Below are positions 1-7,625 of a stretch of DNA of 64,000 nucleotides, piece after piece (position 1 is the stretch's first letter; every line of letters begins with the position of its first letter). The DNA comes from Phycisphaerales bacterium (GTDB lineage: Bacteria > Planctomycetota > Phycisphaerae > Phycisphaerales > UBA1924): positions 1 through 64,000 of the forward strand of contig CAJPFG010000021.1 in NCBI GenBank assembly GCA_905339235.1. The letters run 5' to 3'. The position numbers were made by a program, and so were the translations under genes. The notes beneath the pieces were generated by a model that saw nothing but the letters and a program-made list of their open reading frames with translations, was not told the origin of the DNA and searched no databases.

Positions 1-66
1 GATCTCACGCAGCTTGGCGATGATCTGCTCGGGGCTGTGCCGCTTCCGCCTTCCTGGACCGCTCAT
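1..66 (-). CDS. IS3-family transposase OrfA, N-terminal fragment (runs off the window)
   Basis: The minus strand starts with ATG at 66 and gives 22 residues before the window ends: a basic start followed by RHSPEQIIAKLREI. This is the classic opening of the helix-turn-helix OrfA of IS3-family elements, which have a basic N-terminus and an (S/T)PEQIIAKLRE-type first helix. A Shine-Dalgarno-like AAGGAG lies 8 bases upstream. In this family OrfA binds the ends of the element, and a programmed frameshift joins it to the DDE-domain OrfB. Only the first helix is visible, so intactness cannot be judged. Confidence 0.7.
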   Translation of the reverse strand, partial: MSGPGRRKRHSPEQIIAKLREI

Positions 67-140
67 CGAGAGACTCCTTCTGGGCCTTCCGGCCCGGTAG
101 TCTCTCATAACGGCTGGACCGATTCACGGGGAGCAGGTCA
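1..140 (-). mobile_element. End of an IS3-family-like insertion sequence (partial)
   Basis: The first 66 bases read on the minus strand as the start of a transposase OrfA, and the next bases upstream look like an insertion-sequence leader. A long stem-loop (arms 68-75 and 99-106, inner arms 82-86 and 91-95) sits directly before the OrfA start. The outer end of the element is not certain: a terminal TG could lie near 126 or near 140, and the opposite end is outside the window so the inverted repeat cannot be checked. Everything from about 141 to the isomerase gene at 270 would then be host sequence holding that gene's promoter. Confidence 0.5.
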
Positions 141-269
141 CCGATGGGCTCGCACCCGTAAGACGCGTCATCGGCGGCACGACCGCTATGCGCAGCACCC
201 AAGCCCGCACACACCACCGATCCCAATCTTCGCCCGCCATGCGGTACACTCTCGTCTCAGGAGCCTCCC

Positions 270-1211
270 ATGCCCACCCGCCGCGCGTTCCTCGCCGCGT
301 CCTCCGCCGCCCTCGCCGCCTCTCTCGCCCCGCGAGCCCTCGCCCAACCCTTCCCCACACCTCCCCACACTCGCGAACGCCCCAACCCCATTTGCATCTC
401 CTCCTACTCCTTCTGGCGCTTCTACGACGATTCCCGCGTGCCAATCGAAGACTGCATCCGCCACGCCGCGGCCATCGGCTTCGACGGACTCGAAATCCTC
501 CACCGCCAGATGGACGGCGAAGACAACGCCACCCTCCAGAAGATCAAACAAACCTCCCTCCTCGAAGGCTGCCCGCTCGTCGGCTTCTCCATCCACCAGG
601 GCTTCGTCAACAAGGACCGCGAGGAACGAAAAAAGAACATCGAGCACACCGTCCACTGTCTCGAACTCGCCAACGCCATGGGCATCCCCACCATGCGTGT
701 CAACACCGGCCGCTGGGGAACCACCAAGGACTTCGATCAACTCATGAAAGACCGCGGCGTCGAACCGCCCATCCCCGGCGTCACCGAGGATGAGGCCTTC
801 GGCTGGGTCATCGACGCCCTCGCCGAGTGCGCCAAACACGCCGAGAAACTCGGCGTCACCATGGGCCTCGAAAACCACTGGGGCCTGGGCCTCACTCCCC
901 AAGGCGTGCTTCGCATCGTGGACGCCGTGAAGTCCCCGTGGCTGCAAGTCACCATGGACACCGGCAACTTCCTCGAAGACCCCTACGACCGCCTCGAACT
1001 CATGGCCGACAAAGCCTGCTTCGTCCAGGCCAAGACCTACTTCGGCGGCGGCAAGTGGTACACCCTCGACCTCGACTACCCACGCATCGCCGCGATGCTC
1101 AAAAAGCACAACTACCGCGGCTGGATCAGCCTCGAATACGAGGGCAAAGAAGACTGGAAGACCGCCATCCTCAAGAGCCTCGAGGTCCTCCGCGCGGCCT
1201 TCAAGGCCTGA
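270..1211 (+). CDS. Tat-exported sugar phosphate isomerase/epimerase family protein (TIM barrel)
   Basis: This 313-residue protein has a twin-arginine signal peptide (TRRAFLAASSAALAAS...ALA, cleavage near residue 25). The mature part is of the AP-endonuclease-2 / xylose-isomerase-like TIM-barrel family. Visible barrel landmarks are the opening SISSYSF-type strand (CISSYSFWRF, about residues 43-52), GFDGLEILHRQ, MGIPTMRVNTG, GLENHWGLGL (a metal-ligand Glu-x-His strand), VTMDTGNF, and a final GWISLEYEGKED with a likely metal-binding Glu. In planctomycetes such exported homologues are usually hydroxypyruvate-isomerase or sugar-epimerase-like and sit near carbohydrate genes; the substrate cannot be told. 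Start choice is supported by AGGAG five bases upstream. The sugar ABC genes 3 kb downstream on the same strand could be functionally related, but they are not in one operon with it. Confidence 0.8.
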   Translation: MPTRRAFLAASSAALAASLAPRALAQPFPTPPHTRERPNPICISSYSFWRFYDDSRVPIEDCIRHAAAIGFDGLEILHRQMDGEDNATLQKIKQTSLLEGCPLVGFSIHQGFVNKDREERKKNIEHTVHCLELANAMGIPTMRVNTGRWGTTKDFDQLMKDRGVEPPIPGVTEDEAFGWVIDALAECAKHAEKLGVTMGLENHWGLGLTPQGVLRIVDAVKSPWLQVTMDTGNFLEDPYDRLELMADKACFVQAKTYFGGGKWYTLDLDYPRIAAMLKKHNYRGWISLEYEGKEDWKTAILKSLEVLRAAFKA

Positions 1212-1298
1212 AGGAGCATCGCTTTCCCTGCGGAAGTGGCTCCTTCCGCAGTGGCACGCCCGAGTTCACCGCTCGCCTCACCTCCGTATCCTCTCTCG

Positions 1299-1790
1299 AT
1301 GCACTCCCGCACTCGCAAGGTCCTCAAGTGGTCCGCCGCCGCGGCTACTCTCGCGCTCCTCGCGATCTGGGTCTGCACTCGCTGGTTCTACTTGTGGTTG
1401 ATCACTTCCGCCGGCATCACCATCCACATCAACTCGGGCTTGATTGCGTTTGGCAGCGTCGGCTCCAACCCCGGAGTCACCGCCGGCCTCACTCTCCAGC
1501 GCCACAGCCGGCCCCGCGCTCTCCGGCTTTGGTTCGAATCTACTCCACCCGGAAGCCTCCCCTACTTCGCACTTCCTCTCTGGCTCCCGGCCGTCGCATT
1601 CGCCGCCCTCACCGTCATCGCCTGGCGCGGCGGCCGCCCACCATCCGAGGGGTTCTGCGCGGCTTGCGCCTATGACCGACGCGGCCTCGATCCAGCCGCC
1701 GCATGCCCCGAGTGCGGAAGCTCCGGCGGCAGCCCCGACCACCAAATCAGTACTCGACTTGAAGGGACGCACAATGGTCTACGTTCATGA
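1299..1790 (+). CDS. Small membrane protein with C-terminal CPECG zinc-ribbon motif
   Basis: From ATG 1299 this is 163 residues. There is an N-terminal hydrophobic helix (about residues 11-34), a second hydrophobic segment (about 95-112), and then a four-cysteine motif: FCAACAYDRRGLDPAAACPECG. The C-x2-C-x-YDxRGL-x(n)-CPECG signature recurs in many small membrane proteins of Phycisphaerae-type planctomycetes and probably binds zinc. Its function is not known. An upstream in-frame codon at 1236 would add a low-complexity Ser/Pro stretch, so the later ATG, which puts the hydrophobic helix near the N-terminus, was chosen. The 3' end overlaps the next gene by 17 bases, suggesting translational coupling. 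Confidence 0.55.
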   Translation: MHSRTRKVLKWSAAAATLALLAIWVCTRWFYLWLITSAGITIHINSGLIAFGSVGSNPGVTAGLTLQRHSRPRALRLWFESTPPGSLPYFALPLWLPAVAFAALTVIAWRGGRPPSEGFCAACAYDRRGLDPAAACPECGSSGGSPDHQISTRLEGTHNGLRS

Positions 1791-2037
1791 ACACGAGTTT
1801 AACGACGTCAGATCCGCCCAAGATCTGGCCCGGTTCCTCCAACTACTCAGCGGGAGGGTGGCGGCCGACGAGGATACCGAATGCAAAGAGTGCATCTCTT
1901 CATACCTGGAGGCGATGGGCGCACTCATCGACGGCAATCTATCGAAATCGAAATCCACCGGAGAAGCTTGTGTATTCGATCAGCTTCAGTGGAGCACGTT
2001 TGCCCTGCTGCTGGTGGGAGCCACGATATACGAATAG
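1774..2037 (+). CDS. Small acidic protein, DUF7660-like
   Basis: From ATG 1774 this gives 87 residues. AAGGGA six bases upstream supports the start. A longer reading from ATG 1672 would overlap the zinc-ribbon codons of the previous gene heavily and adds only Pro/Ala-rich sequence. The protein is soluble and acidic: an opening VHEHEFNDVRSAQDLARFLQLL helix, a middle with two cysteines (ECKECISSYLEAM), and an ending QWSTFALLLVGATIYE. The final W-x-x-F-x-x-x-L-x-x-A-x-x-YE pattern is recalled from DUF7660-type small proteins, which often occur near polymorphic toxins, but this resemblance is from memory. No toxin gene adjoins it here. Confidence 0.45.
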   Translation: MVYVHEHEFNDVRSAQDLARFLQLLSGRVAADEDTECKECISSYLEAMGALIDGNLSKSKSTGEACVFDQLQWSTFALLLVGATIYE

Positions 2038-2151
2038 CTCGCCTCATTCATCCGACCGGTTGCGCGACGTTTCGATGATCTCGCTCACGCCGGCTCGTTT
2101 CTCGTGACCGCGCTCCTACCAGCCTAACCGCCGCTTTCAAGGGAGATCCTC

Positions 2152-2514
2152 GTGTCCACTGATGCCCCCCGCTCAAGCAAAGCGCCCCTCGTTTTTTCGC
2201 TCCTTCTGATCGTCATCGGGACGGGGTGGCTCCTGACCGCTCGGCAGTTGATCCCCGGTGTGAACTGGATCTGGATCGGACTTCTGGCCGCGCTGGGAAT
2301 CATGCCCGCTATCGCGTGGGGTCTCGACAAAGTCACCTTCGTGATCGGGACCATGCTCATCATCACCAGCATCGCGTCCCTGGCACGCCAGTCGGGACGG
2401 CTGGATCTGAACATCGAGGTCCCGTCCCTCGTGATCGCGGCCGGCGTCGTCATCCTCGCCGCACGGGTTCTGCCAATCCCCAATCCCGCCTGGATCCAAA
2501 GCGGAGGAAAGTAG
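2152..2514 (+). CDS. Four-helix membrane protein, LiaF/DUF5668-like
   Basis: This 120-residue protein starts at GTG 2152, preceded by GGGAG at a good distance. It has four hydrophobic segments, about residues 13-31 (VFSLLLIVIGTGWLL), 38-56, 62-76 and 90-107, with almost no soluble part. The order of a short N-terminal tail followed by a strand-like GxGWLLTARQLIPGVNWIW and a paired helix is what small LiaF/DUF5668-type membrane proteins look like. No enzymatic residues are visible. It is separated from its neighbours by about 100 bases on each side and probably forms a single-gene unit. Confidence 0.6.
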   Translation: MSTDAPRSSKAPLVFSLLLIVIGTGWLLTARQLIPGVNWIWIGLLAALGIMPAIAWGLDKVTFVIGTMLIITSIASLARQSGRLDLNIEVPSLVIAAGVVILAARVLPIPNPAWIQSGGK

Positions 2515-2570
2515 CGCGGCCATCGCTCTCTCCCCAAGAGCCGCGCCCTGCTCCGCGCCGCCTTCCCTCC

Positions 2571-2610
2571 TATTTGGTAATTTGGTAATTTGCCATTTGG
2601 CCCTTTGACC
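2571..2610 (+). promoter_or_regulatory. AT-rich leader with repeated TTTGGTAA / ATTTGG words
   Basis: Directly before the methyltransferase start the high-GC sequence gives way to about 35 AT-rich bases made of repeated TTTGG words (TTTGGTAA, TTTGGTAA, TTTGCC, ATTTGG, CCTTTG). No clear -10/-35 pair or Shine-Dalgarno is seen in it. It may be a leader that keeps the start codon unstructured, or simple slippage sequence. Confidence 0.3.
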
Positions 2611-3351
2611 ATGTCCTACACCATCCTCGGCCACGCCACGCTCGACTTCATGAGCCCCCTGGGCGACGCCGCCGTCGCTCCGCTCCTCGACATCCTCGAC
2701 CTCCCCCGTGGCGGGAACATCGCCGACTTCGGCGCCGGCAAGTGCGAACTGGCCATCCGCCTCGTCGAGCGCTTCGGCGTCCACGCCGAGTGCGTCGAGC
2801 TCTCACCCGAGCTCGCCACCGACGCCCGTGCTCGCGCCGCCAAACGCCTCCCCAAGGGCGGCCTCACCGTCCACGAAGGCGACGCCGGTCACTTCAAAGG
2901 GACCATCCCGCCCGGCTCCTTTGATCTCACCATCTGCATCGGATCCTCCCACGCCCTCGGCGGCTTCGCCCATGCACTCACAACCCTCACCCGCCTCACC
3001 CGCCCCGGCGGACTCGTGCTCATCGGCGAGGGATACTGGAAGCAACCCCCGCCCCCCGACTACCTGCAAGCCACCGGCATCAGCCCCGACGAGTTCGCGC
3101 CCCTCGCGCAGCTCGCCGACCACCTCACCGCCGAAGGCCTCGCCCCGCGCTGGCTCCGTACCGCCAGCGAGCAGGAATGGGACGACTACGAATGGTCCCT
3201 CGCCCGCAACATCGAAGACTTCGCCCGCGCCAACCCCGACGACCCCGACGCCGCCGCCATCCTCTCCCGCAGCCGCCAGTGGCGAAGAAACTACCTCCAG
3301 CACGGCCGCGACACGCTCGGCTTCGCGATGATCCTCGCCCGGCGCGATTGA
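2611..3351 (+). CDS. Class I SAM-dependent methyltransferase
   Basis: This is a 246-residue protein from ATG 2611; an in-frame TTG at 2590 lies inside the AT-rich leader and was not chosen. It has a Rossmann methyltransferase core: motif I is IADFGAGKCELAIRLVE (the glycine loop that binds AdoMet), followed by an acidic strand end AECVELSPE, then HEGDAGHF, and motif IV-like FDLTICIGSSHALGG. A motif VI-like strand GGLVLIGEGYWKQPPP follows. The DFGAGKCELA and EGYWKQPPP sequences match the YdhB/Tam-like group of small methyltransferases of unknown substrate. The C-terminal third (ASEQEWDDYEWSL...) is helical and probably forms the substrate lid. It is cytoplasmic and a single-gene unit. Confidence 0.8.
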   Translation: MSYTILGHATLDFMSPLGDAAVAPLLDILDLPRGGNIADFGAGKCELAIRLVERFGVHAECVELSPELATDARARAAKRLPKGGLTVHEGDAGHFKGTIPPGSFDLTICIGSSHALGGFAHALTTLTRLTRPGGLVLIGEGYWKQPPPPDYLQATGISPDEFAPLAQLADHLTAEGLAPRWLRTASEQEWDDYEWSLARNIEDFARANPDDPDAAAILSRSRQWRRNYLQHGRDTLGFAMILARRD

Positions 3352-3475
3352 ACGCGCGATGACCCGGGCCTTGCTCACTCATGACGATGGGAATCCCGGC
3401 GGAACGGCCAATCGCGCGAGGATCGCGAAGACCGGCAAGGGAGAGAGCGCGGCGGAGGAGGCGGGCCGCTTCCGG

Positions 3476-3526
3476 GCATCCCGAAGGGATGCGCGATGGT
3501 TGCCAGAGGTGGCTCTGCACCCCTGG
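3476..3526. repeat. Paired REP-like hairpins (GCATCCCGAAGGGATGC + CCAGAGGTG...CACCCCTGG)
   Basis: Positions 3476-3492 form a perfect 7-bp palindrome, GCATCCC with loop GAA and GGGATGC. Ten bases later 3503-3526 form a second stem, CCAGAGGTG / CACCCCTGG with one mismatch. This two-hairpin layout, with an ATCCCGAAGGGAT first arm and a CACCCCTGG second arm, is recalled as a dispersed intergenic repeat type in planctomycete genomes. It could act as a transcript-end stabiliser for the upstream gene. Confidence 0.5.
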
Positions 3527-3578
3527 TACGCGCCCACACAATCCTCCTCTTCCCCCTTACCTCCCTACCCCAGCGGGC

Positions 3579-3820
3579 CCGAAGGGGGAGGTGCCGAGTC
3601 TTCGAGGCGGAGGGGGAACGGCTCACCCCCACCGAGCGTCCCCGATCACGAAACCCGCACCCCCGAGTGGCGCCGGCAACGTGCACGGACCTTGCCGGTG
3701 GGTTCGCGCGAGAACTCCGCGCCCGCCTCCCGCAACGCCCAGGCCGACGCCTACATCGAGGCCCGCCTCCAGATCCTCCCCGAAGGAGGAGGCGCCCGAG
3801 TCTTCGAGGGCGTAGGGGGC
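3579..3820. repeat. Two copies of a GA-rich motif (3579-3616 and 3778-3820)
   Basis: Both copies share CGAAGG-(A/G)-GGAGG, then GCC, GAGTCTTCGAGG and GGGGG in the same order. The central GAGTCTTCGAGG is identical in both. Copy two starts with its own small stem CTCC-CCGAA-GGAG. They are about 200 bases apart in direct orientation. The match suggests a dispersed repeat family of which these are two members, rather than chance. Confidence 0.5.
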
Positions 3821-3921
3821 CAGAAACTCGCGAACTCGAAACCCGTCCAACGTCGCCCCGAGCACTCGAACCACCCGCCCTCGTCCAACGGGATTCACCC
3901 CAACGGTGCCTCCCCCTCCCC

Positions 3922-4024
3922 AGCCCGCGAAGCGGGCGCCAGTGACTTGCCACGGGTGCAGACCGCGCAGCGGTCGAACCCGTGGACAGCCGCCCACAAC
4001 TCCTGGCAGCCCCCGAAGGGGGCG
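3922..4024. repeat. Cluster of three perfect or near-perfect hairpins
   Basis: 3922-3936 is GCCCGC-GAA-GCGGGC, 4010-4024 is GCCCCC-GAA-GGGGGC, and between them 3950-3985 is a longer stem CCACGGGT...ACCCGTGG with an inner GACCGC/GCGGTC stem. The two outer hairpins have the same GAA loop as the hairpin at 3476. None has a T-run after it, so they are not simple intrinsic terminators. Confidence 0.55.
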
Positions 4025-4272
4025 GCAGACGACCCGACCGCACAGTCCAACGGCTCCCTTCGCCCCGCGGACGCGCTGCCCATGCACCCGAAGGCTCATA
4101 CCACCCCGTGCTCCGGCTGCCGCCCTCAACCCAACCCACTCTCCGTCTCCGCCCTCGCCACCCGAGCCGGCGCCCCACCCCCGTGAGCACCATGACTCGT
4201 TCAAACTGGCCCCTTCGTCGCCTTGCGCCTCACGTCTTGCGTCTCACCCCTCACCTCGTACACTGCCCCCCT

Positions 4273-5283
4273 GTGAACCCGGCCTCCCCACGATCCCTCC
4301 TCCTCACCGTGCTCACCCGCACCGGGCCGCTCCTCGCGCTCATCCTCCTCGTCGCCATCGTCAGCGCCCTCAGCCCCGACTTCCGCAAGACCGAGAACTT
4401 CTTCAACATCGCCAACCAGATGTCCTTCGTCGGCATCGTCGCCATCGGCATGACCTGGGTCATCATCTTGGGCGGCATCGATCTCTCCGTCGGCTCCATG
4501 GTCGCCCTGCTCGGCGGCCTGGGCATCTACGCCATGAACGCCGTCGCCGAAAGATCCGGCTCTCCCGCCTGGGGCATCGCCGCCGGCGCCGCCATCATGC
4601 TCCTGGGCGGGCCCATCCTCGGCGCGGTCAACGGCATGGTCGTCATCTGGGGCCGCGTCGCCCCCTTCATCGTCACCGTCGCCACCATGGCCGCGTTCCG
4701 TTCCATCATCATGTACAACGCCGAGGGCTCCGAGATCCGCTCGGCCGTCTCCTCCTTCGCCGACCTCGGGTCCGGCGGATTCAAACTCGAGTTCCTCCAC
4801 AGTTCCCGCGGCCTGCCCATCCTCCTGGGCTTCCCCACCCTCTTCTTCCTCGGCGCCGCCCTCGTCGGCGAACTCCTCCTCAAAAAGACCGTTCTGGGCC
4901 GGCGCGTCTACGCCACCGGCGACAACCCCATCGCCGCACGCTACGCCGGCGTCCCCGTCAACCGGGTCACCATGATCGTCTACGCCCTCAGCGGCCTCAC
5001 CTGCGGCCTCTCCGCCCTGCTCAACTCCTCCCGCCTCAACTCCATCGCCTCCTCCTCCACCGGCCAGATGTACGAACTCGACGCCATCGCCGCCGTCGTC
5101 ATCGGCGGCACCTCCATGACCGGCGGAAAAGGCTCCGTCCTCGGCACCGTCGTCGGCGTCCTGCTCCTGGGCGTCATCAGCAACATGCTCACCATGCTGG
5201 GCATCCCCAACTACATCCAGGGCCTCGTCAAAGGCTGTATCATCATCGGCGCCGTGCTGATCCAGCGGACCCAGCAGCGGTAG
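4273..5283 (+). CDS. Ribose-type ABC transporter permease (RbsC family)
   Basis: From GTG 4273 the protein is 336 residues, close to the usual 320-340 of RbsC-like permeases. An earlier ATG at 4192 would add about 27 residues read from pyrimidine-rich repeat-like DNA, so it was not used. It is almost entirely hydrophobic, with eight to ten membrane helices. It carries the BPD_transp_2 landmarks: NIANQMSFVGIVAIGMTWVI, GGIDLSVGSMVAL, and GRRVYATGDNPIAARYAGV followed by a cytoplasmic EAA-like loop, then YELDAIAAVVIGGTSMTGG. It forms the inner-membrane channel for a sugar of the ribose/xylose/allose type; specificity cannot be told. The binding-protein gene follows 19 bases downstream, but no RbsA-type ATPase is next to it. 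Confidence 0.85.
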   Translation: MNPASPRSLLLTVLTRTGPLLALILLVAIVSALSPDFRKTENFFNIANQMSFVGIVAIGMTWVIILGGIDLSVGSMVALLGGLGIYAMNAVAERSGSPAWGIAAGAAIMLLGGPILGAVNGMVVIWGRVAPFIVTVATMAAFRSIIMYNAEGSEIRSAVSSFADLGSGGFKLEFLHSSRGLPILLGFPTLFFLGAALVGELLLKKTVLGRRVYATGDNPIAARYAGVPVNRVTMIVYALSGLTCGLSALLNSSRLNSIASSSTGQMYELDAIAAVVIGGTSMTGGKGSVLGTVVGVLLLGVISNMLTMLGIPNYIQGLVKGCIIIGAVLIQRTQQR

Positions 5284-5302
5284 AGAGACTCACGGAGATC
5301 CC

Positions 5303-6319
5303 ATGCTCAAACTCGCCTCCATCGTCGTCGGCCTCTCCCTCCTCGCGGCCAACCACTCCCTCGCCCTCGTCGAGCCCGCCGCGCCCGCCCCCGAAGCCGC
5401 CCAGCCCGCCAAGGCCAAAAAGCCCAAGATCGGCGTCTCCGTCCCCGCCGCCGACCACGGCTGGACCGCCGGCATCGGCTACTGGGCCAAAAAGGCCATG
5501 GAACTCCACCCCGAGTGCGACTGGGTCTACGCCACCGCCTCGGGCCCGGAAAAGCAGATCGCTGACGTCGAGGACATGATGACCAAGGGCATCGACGCTT
5601 TGGTCATCCTCGCCACCGAGTCCGCCCCGCTCACCCCGACCGCGAAGAGGATTCACGATCAGGGAATCCTGATCGTGAACGTGGATCGGGGCTTCATCAA
5701 CCAGGAGGACGAGCCCGCGATCGCGGACATTTTCCTGGAGGGCGACAACAAGGCCTTCGGCTGCAAGAGCGCCCAGTTCGTCGCGGAGAAGATGAAGAAG
5801 GAAAACCGCACCAATCTCGTGATCCTGACGGGCATCCCCTGCACGGTGGACACGGACCGAGTGACCGCCGCGAAAGAGGTGTTCGCGCAATACCCCGAGA
5901 TCAAGATCCTCGACACTCAGGCGGCGCACTGGAACCGTCAGAAGGGCCTTGAGGTGATGCAGACGCTGCTGACCAAGCACAAGAAGATCGACGCGGTGTG
6001 GGCACAAGACGACGACATTCTTCTGGGCGCGATGCAGGCGATCAAGGAGGCCGGGCGCGAACAGGAGATGTTCATCGTGGGCGGTGCGGGGATGAAGGAT
6101 GTGGTGAAAATGGTGATGGAGAATCACCCGATGGTGCCGGCCAACATCACCTACCCGCCGAGCATGATCGCCACGGGCATCCATATGGCCGCGAGCGCCA
6201 TGCGCGACGGCAAGAAGGCCGAAGTGCTGCAGTTCATGCCCAAGCACCTGATGATGGACGTGGAACTGGTGACGCCGCAGAACGCGAAGCAGTACTACTT
6301 CCCGGATTCGATCTACTGA
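5303..6319 (+). CDS. Sugar ABC transporter periplasmic binding protein (RbsB / Peripla_BP_4 family)
   Basis: This is a 338-residue protein with a signal peptide (MLKLASIVVGLSLLAA...SLA). An Ala/Pro-rich linker follows, then a type I periplasmic-binding fold: KIGVSVPAADHGWTAGI, ASGPEKQIADVEDMMTKGIDALVI, NVDRGF, VILTGIPCTVDTDR, WAQDDDILLGAMQAI and VGGAG. The GWTAG and VDRGF sequences lie where sugar-binding residues are found in this family. It pairs with the permease upstream (19-base gap). Third-position codon choice changes inside the gene: C-ending codons up to about 5640, then G-ending codons (GTG, GCG, CTG). The protein sequence is continuous across this point, so this is a composition change and not a frameshift. 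Confidence 0.85.
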   Translation: MLKLASIVVGLSLLAANHSLALVEPAAPAPEAAQPAKAKKPKIGVSVPAADHGWTAGIGYWAKKAMELHPECDWVYATASGPEKQIADVEDMMTKGIDALVILATESAPLTPTAKRIHDQGILIVNVDRGFINQEDEPAIADIFLEGDNKAFGCKSAQFVAEKMKKENRTNLVILTGIPCTVDTDRVTAAKEVFAQYPEIKILDTQAAHWNRQKGLEVMQTLLTKHKKIDAVWAQDDDILLGAMQAIKEAGREQEMFIVGGAGMKDVVKMVMENHPMVPANITYPPSMIATGIHMAASAMRDGKKAEVLQFMPKHLMMDVELVTPQNAKQYYFPDSIY

Positions 6320-6335
6320 ACCAAGGTCAGGCGGC

Positions 6336-7625
6336 TTACAGGTCGGGCTCGCGCCGCCAGGTGCCGGCTCGCGCCGCCACTCCCGTAGGGTCGATATAGC
6401 CAAAGGGCGGGACCTTGGAAAGTTGCGGATCGGCCGTGAGGATCGCGCCGCCGGAGACGGTCACCGAGTTTTCCACGATGCAGCAACCCTTGAACGACAC
6501 GTCGTTGGTGAAGGTGATTGACACCGAGCCGCCGGTGATGTGCACGAGCCCACGGATCTCGGCCGGATACGTGTCCAACAGGTCGGAATCCACCGAAACG
6601 CCGTAGGGCGAGGAGGCCGGATTGAAGTTGGTTCCGGCCGTCGCCTCGCTCAGGGGCGAGAGGGAACCGTTGAATACAACCGATCCCAGCAGCAGGGCCG
6701 AAGACTTTGCCAGCAGCGTGGGCATCGCGCCCGTCGGCGGCTCCCAGAGATTCGCCCCGGAAAGGACCAGCCTCGAGTTTGTGTTCAGCGTGATCACCAG
6801 CGTCGCCTGGATGCGGCAGTTCGTGATCGTGAGAGACGACCCCGAGGGGACGGTAATCACGTACACCCCTGCCGAGCATGGCGTTCCGTACGGATTGCTC
6901 GTCGAGGTGAGCAACTTTCCGGTCATGTTCCCGGCAGGGATTGATGCAAACGTAATCGTCGTTCCCATCGCCGCGTAGGTGTCGAACAGGGTGTTCTGGG
7001 GCATCACCCGTGGCGCCACGCCGGTCTTGACGGTTCCGGTCACCCCTCCCAGTCTCAGCACCGAGCCGCACTCGATGTCGCCGTTCAGCGAGGACAGGGC
7101 GCTGACCGTGAACAGGCCCGCGCACACCAGCGGCCCGCCGGAAGCGTACACCGTGCCCGATACAGTCGCGGTGCCCGCCGAATACAGCGGAAGGTCGAGC
7201 ACGTTCAGCGCCGGACCGGTGGGCTCGAGTTCGATGCTGAAGCCCCGGGCGGCGTTGTTGGCGCGGCCGATCGCGTACATCCGCACCGGCTGCAGCGCGT
7301 TACCCGAGAGCGTGCCGTCGGCCTCGTCCACCAGTTTGAACGACATGGTGCCGCGCCCGAACTCCTTGGGCCCAACGGGCACATTGTTCTTGTACGTGTC
7401 GCGCCACGCGCGGTCCGACGCCACCGTATGCCACGCCCAGTCGATTCCCGCATAACCCACTTGGCGCGCTTCGCTCTCGTCGTTGCGAAGACTCGTCGCG
7501 CTCCGCTGAGAACGCACGGCGAGGCTTGCCCCCACCGCGATGGTGATGACCAGGAGCGACAGCCCCAGCACCGCGACGTACGCGGTGCCGCGCCGGGATC
7601 GGGATGGGGCATGGGATGGGATCAA
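6336..7625 (-). CDS. PilX/GspK-like minor pilin-operon protein
   Basis: The gene is read from TTG 7625, whose TTGA overlaps the stop of the PilV-like gene; the frame is open further upstream but then lies inside that gene. This gives 429 residues. A short basic leader (SRSRRG) is followed by one hydrophobic helix (TAYVAVLGLSLLVITIAVGASLAVRS) and a Ser/Arg/Glu-rich amphipathic stretch, as in PilX N-terminal domains. The remainder is a long Gly/Ser/Thr/Val-rich beta-type region with repeats of the 'VSG TVYASGG' kind and four or more cysteines, likely an exposed beta-helix or passenger. It is last in the pilin-like gene row, so it is probably a minor pseudopilin that caps or initiates the pilus. 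The size is well above the usual 200 residues of PilX. Confidence 0.6.
   Translation of the reverse strand: MIPSHAPSRSRRGTAYVAVLGLSLLVITIAVGASLAVRSQRSATSLRNDESEARQVGYAGIDWAWHTVASDRAWRDTYKNNVPVGPKEFGRGTMSFKLVDEADGTLSGNALQPVRMYAIGRANNAARGFSIELEPTGPALNVLDLPLYSAGTATVSGTVYASGGPLVCAGLFTVSALSSLNGDIECGSVLRLGGVTGTVKTGVAPRVMPQNTLFDTYAAMGTTITFASIPAGNMTGKLLTSTSNPYGTPCSAGVYVITVPSGSSLTITNCRIQATLVITLNTNSRLVLSGANLWEPPTGAMPTLLAKSSALLLGSVVFNGSLSPLSEATAGTNFNPASSPYGVSVDSDLLDTYPAEIRGLVHITGGSVSITFTNDVSFKGCCIVENSVTVSGGAILTADPQLSKVPPFGYIDPTGVAARAGTWRREPDL

Larger units (their letters stand above)
3352..4272. other. Gene-free 0.9-kb island rich in extragenic palindromes
   Basis: No convincing gene lies between the methyltransferase stop and the permease start. 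Open frames here are Pro/Arg/Ser-rich shadows without any domain. The stretch instead holds at least five strong hairpins and a GA-rich motif in two copies, annotated separately. The last 70 bases before the permease are pyrimidine-rich with repeated CTCAC/CTTGCG words. The island resembles the decayed REP-like repeats common between genes in planctomycetes. Confidence 0.6.

Noticed and set aside
3359..4186. 275-codon plus-strand frame in the gene-free island
   Set aside because: It has low-complexity Pro/Ser/Arg composition, runs through five hairpins and two repeat copies, and has no ribosome-binding site.
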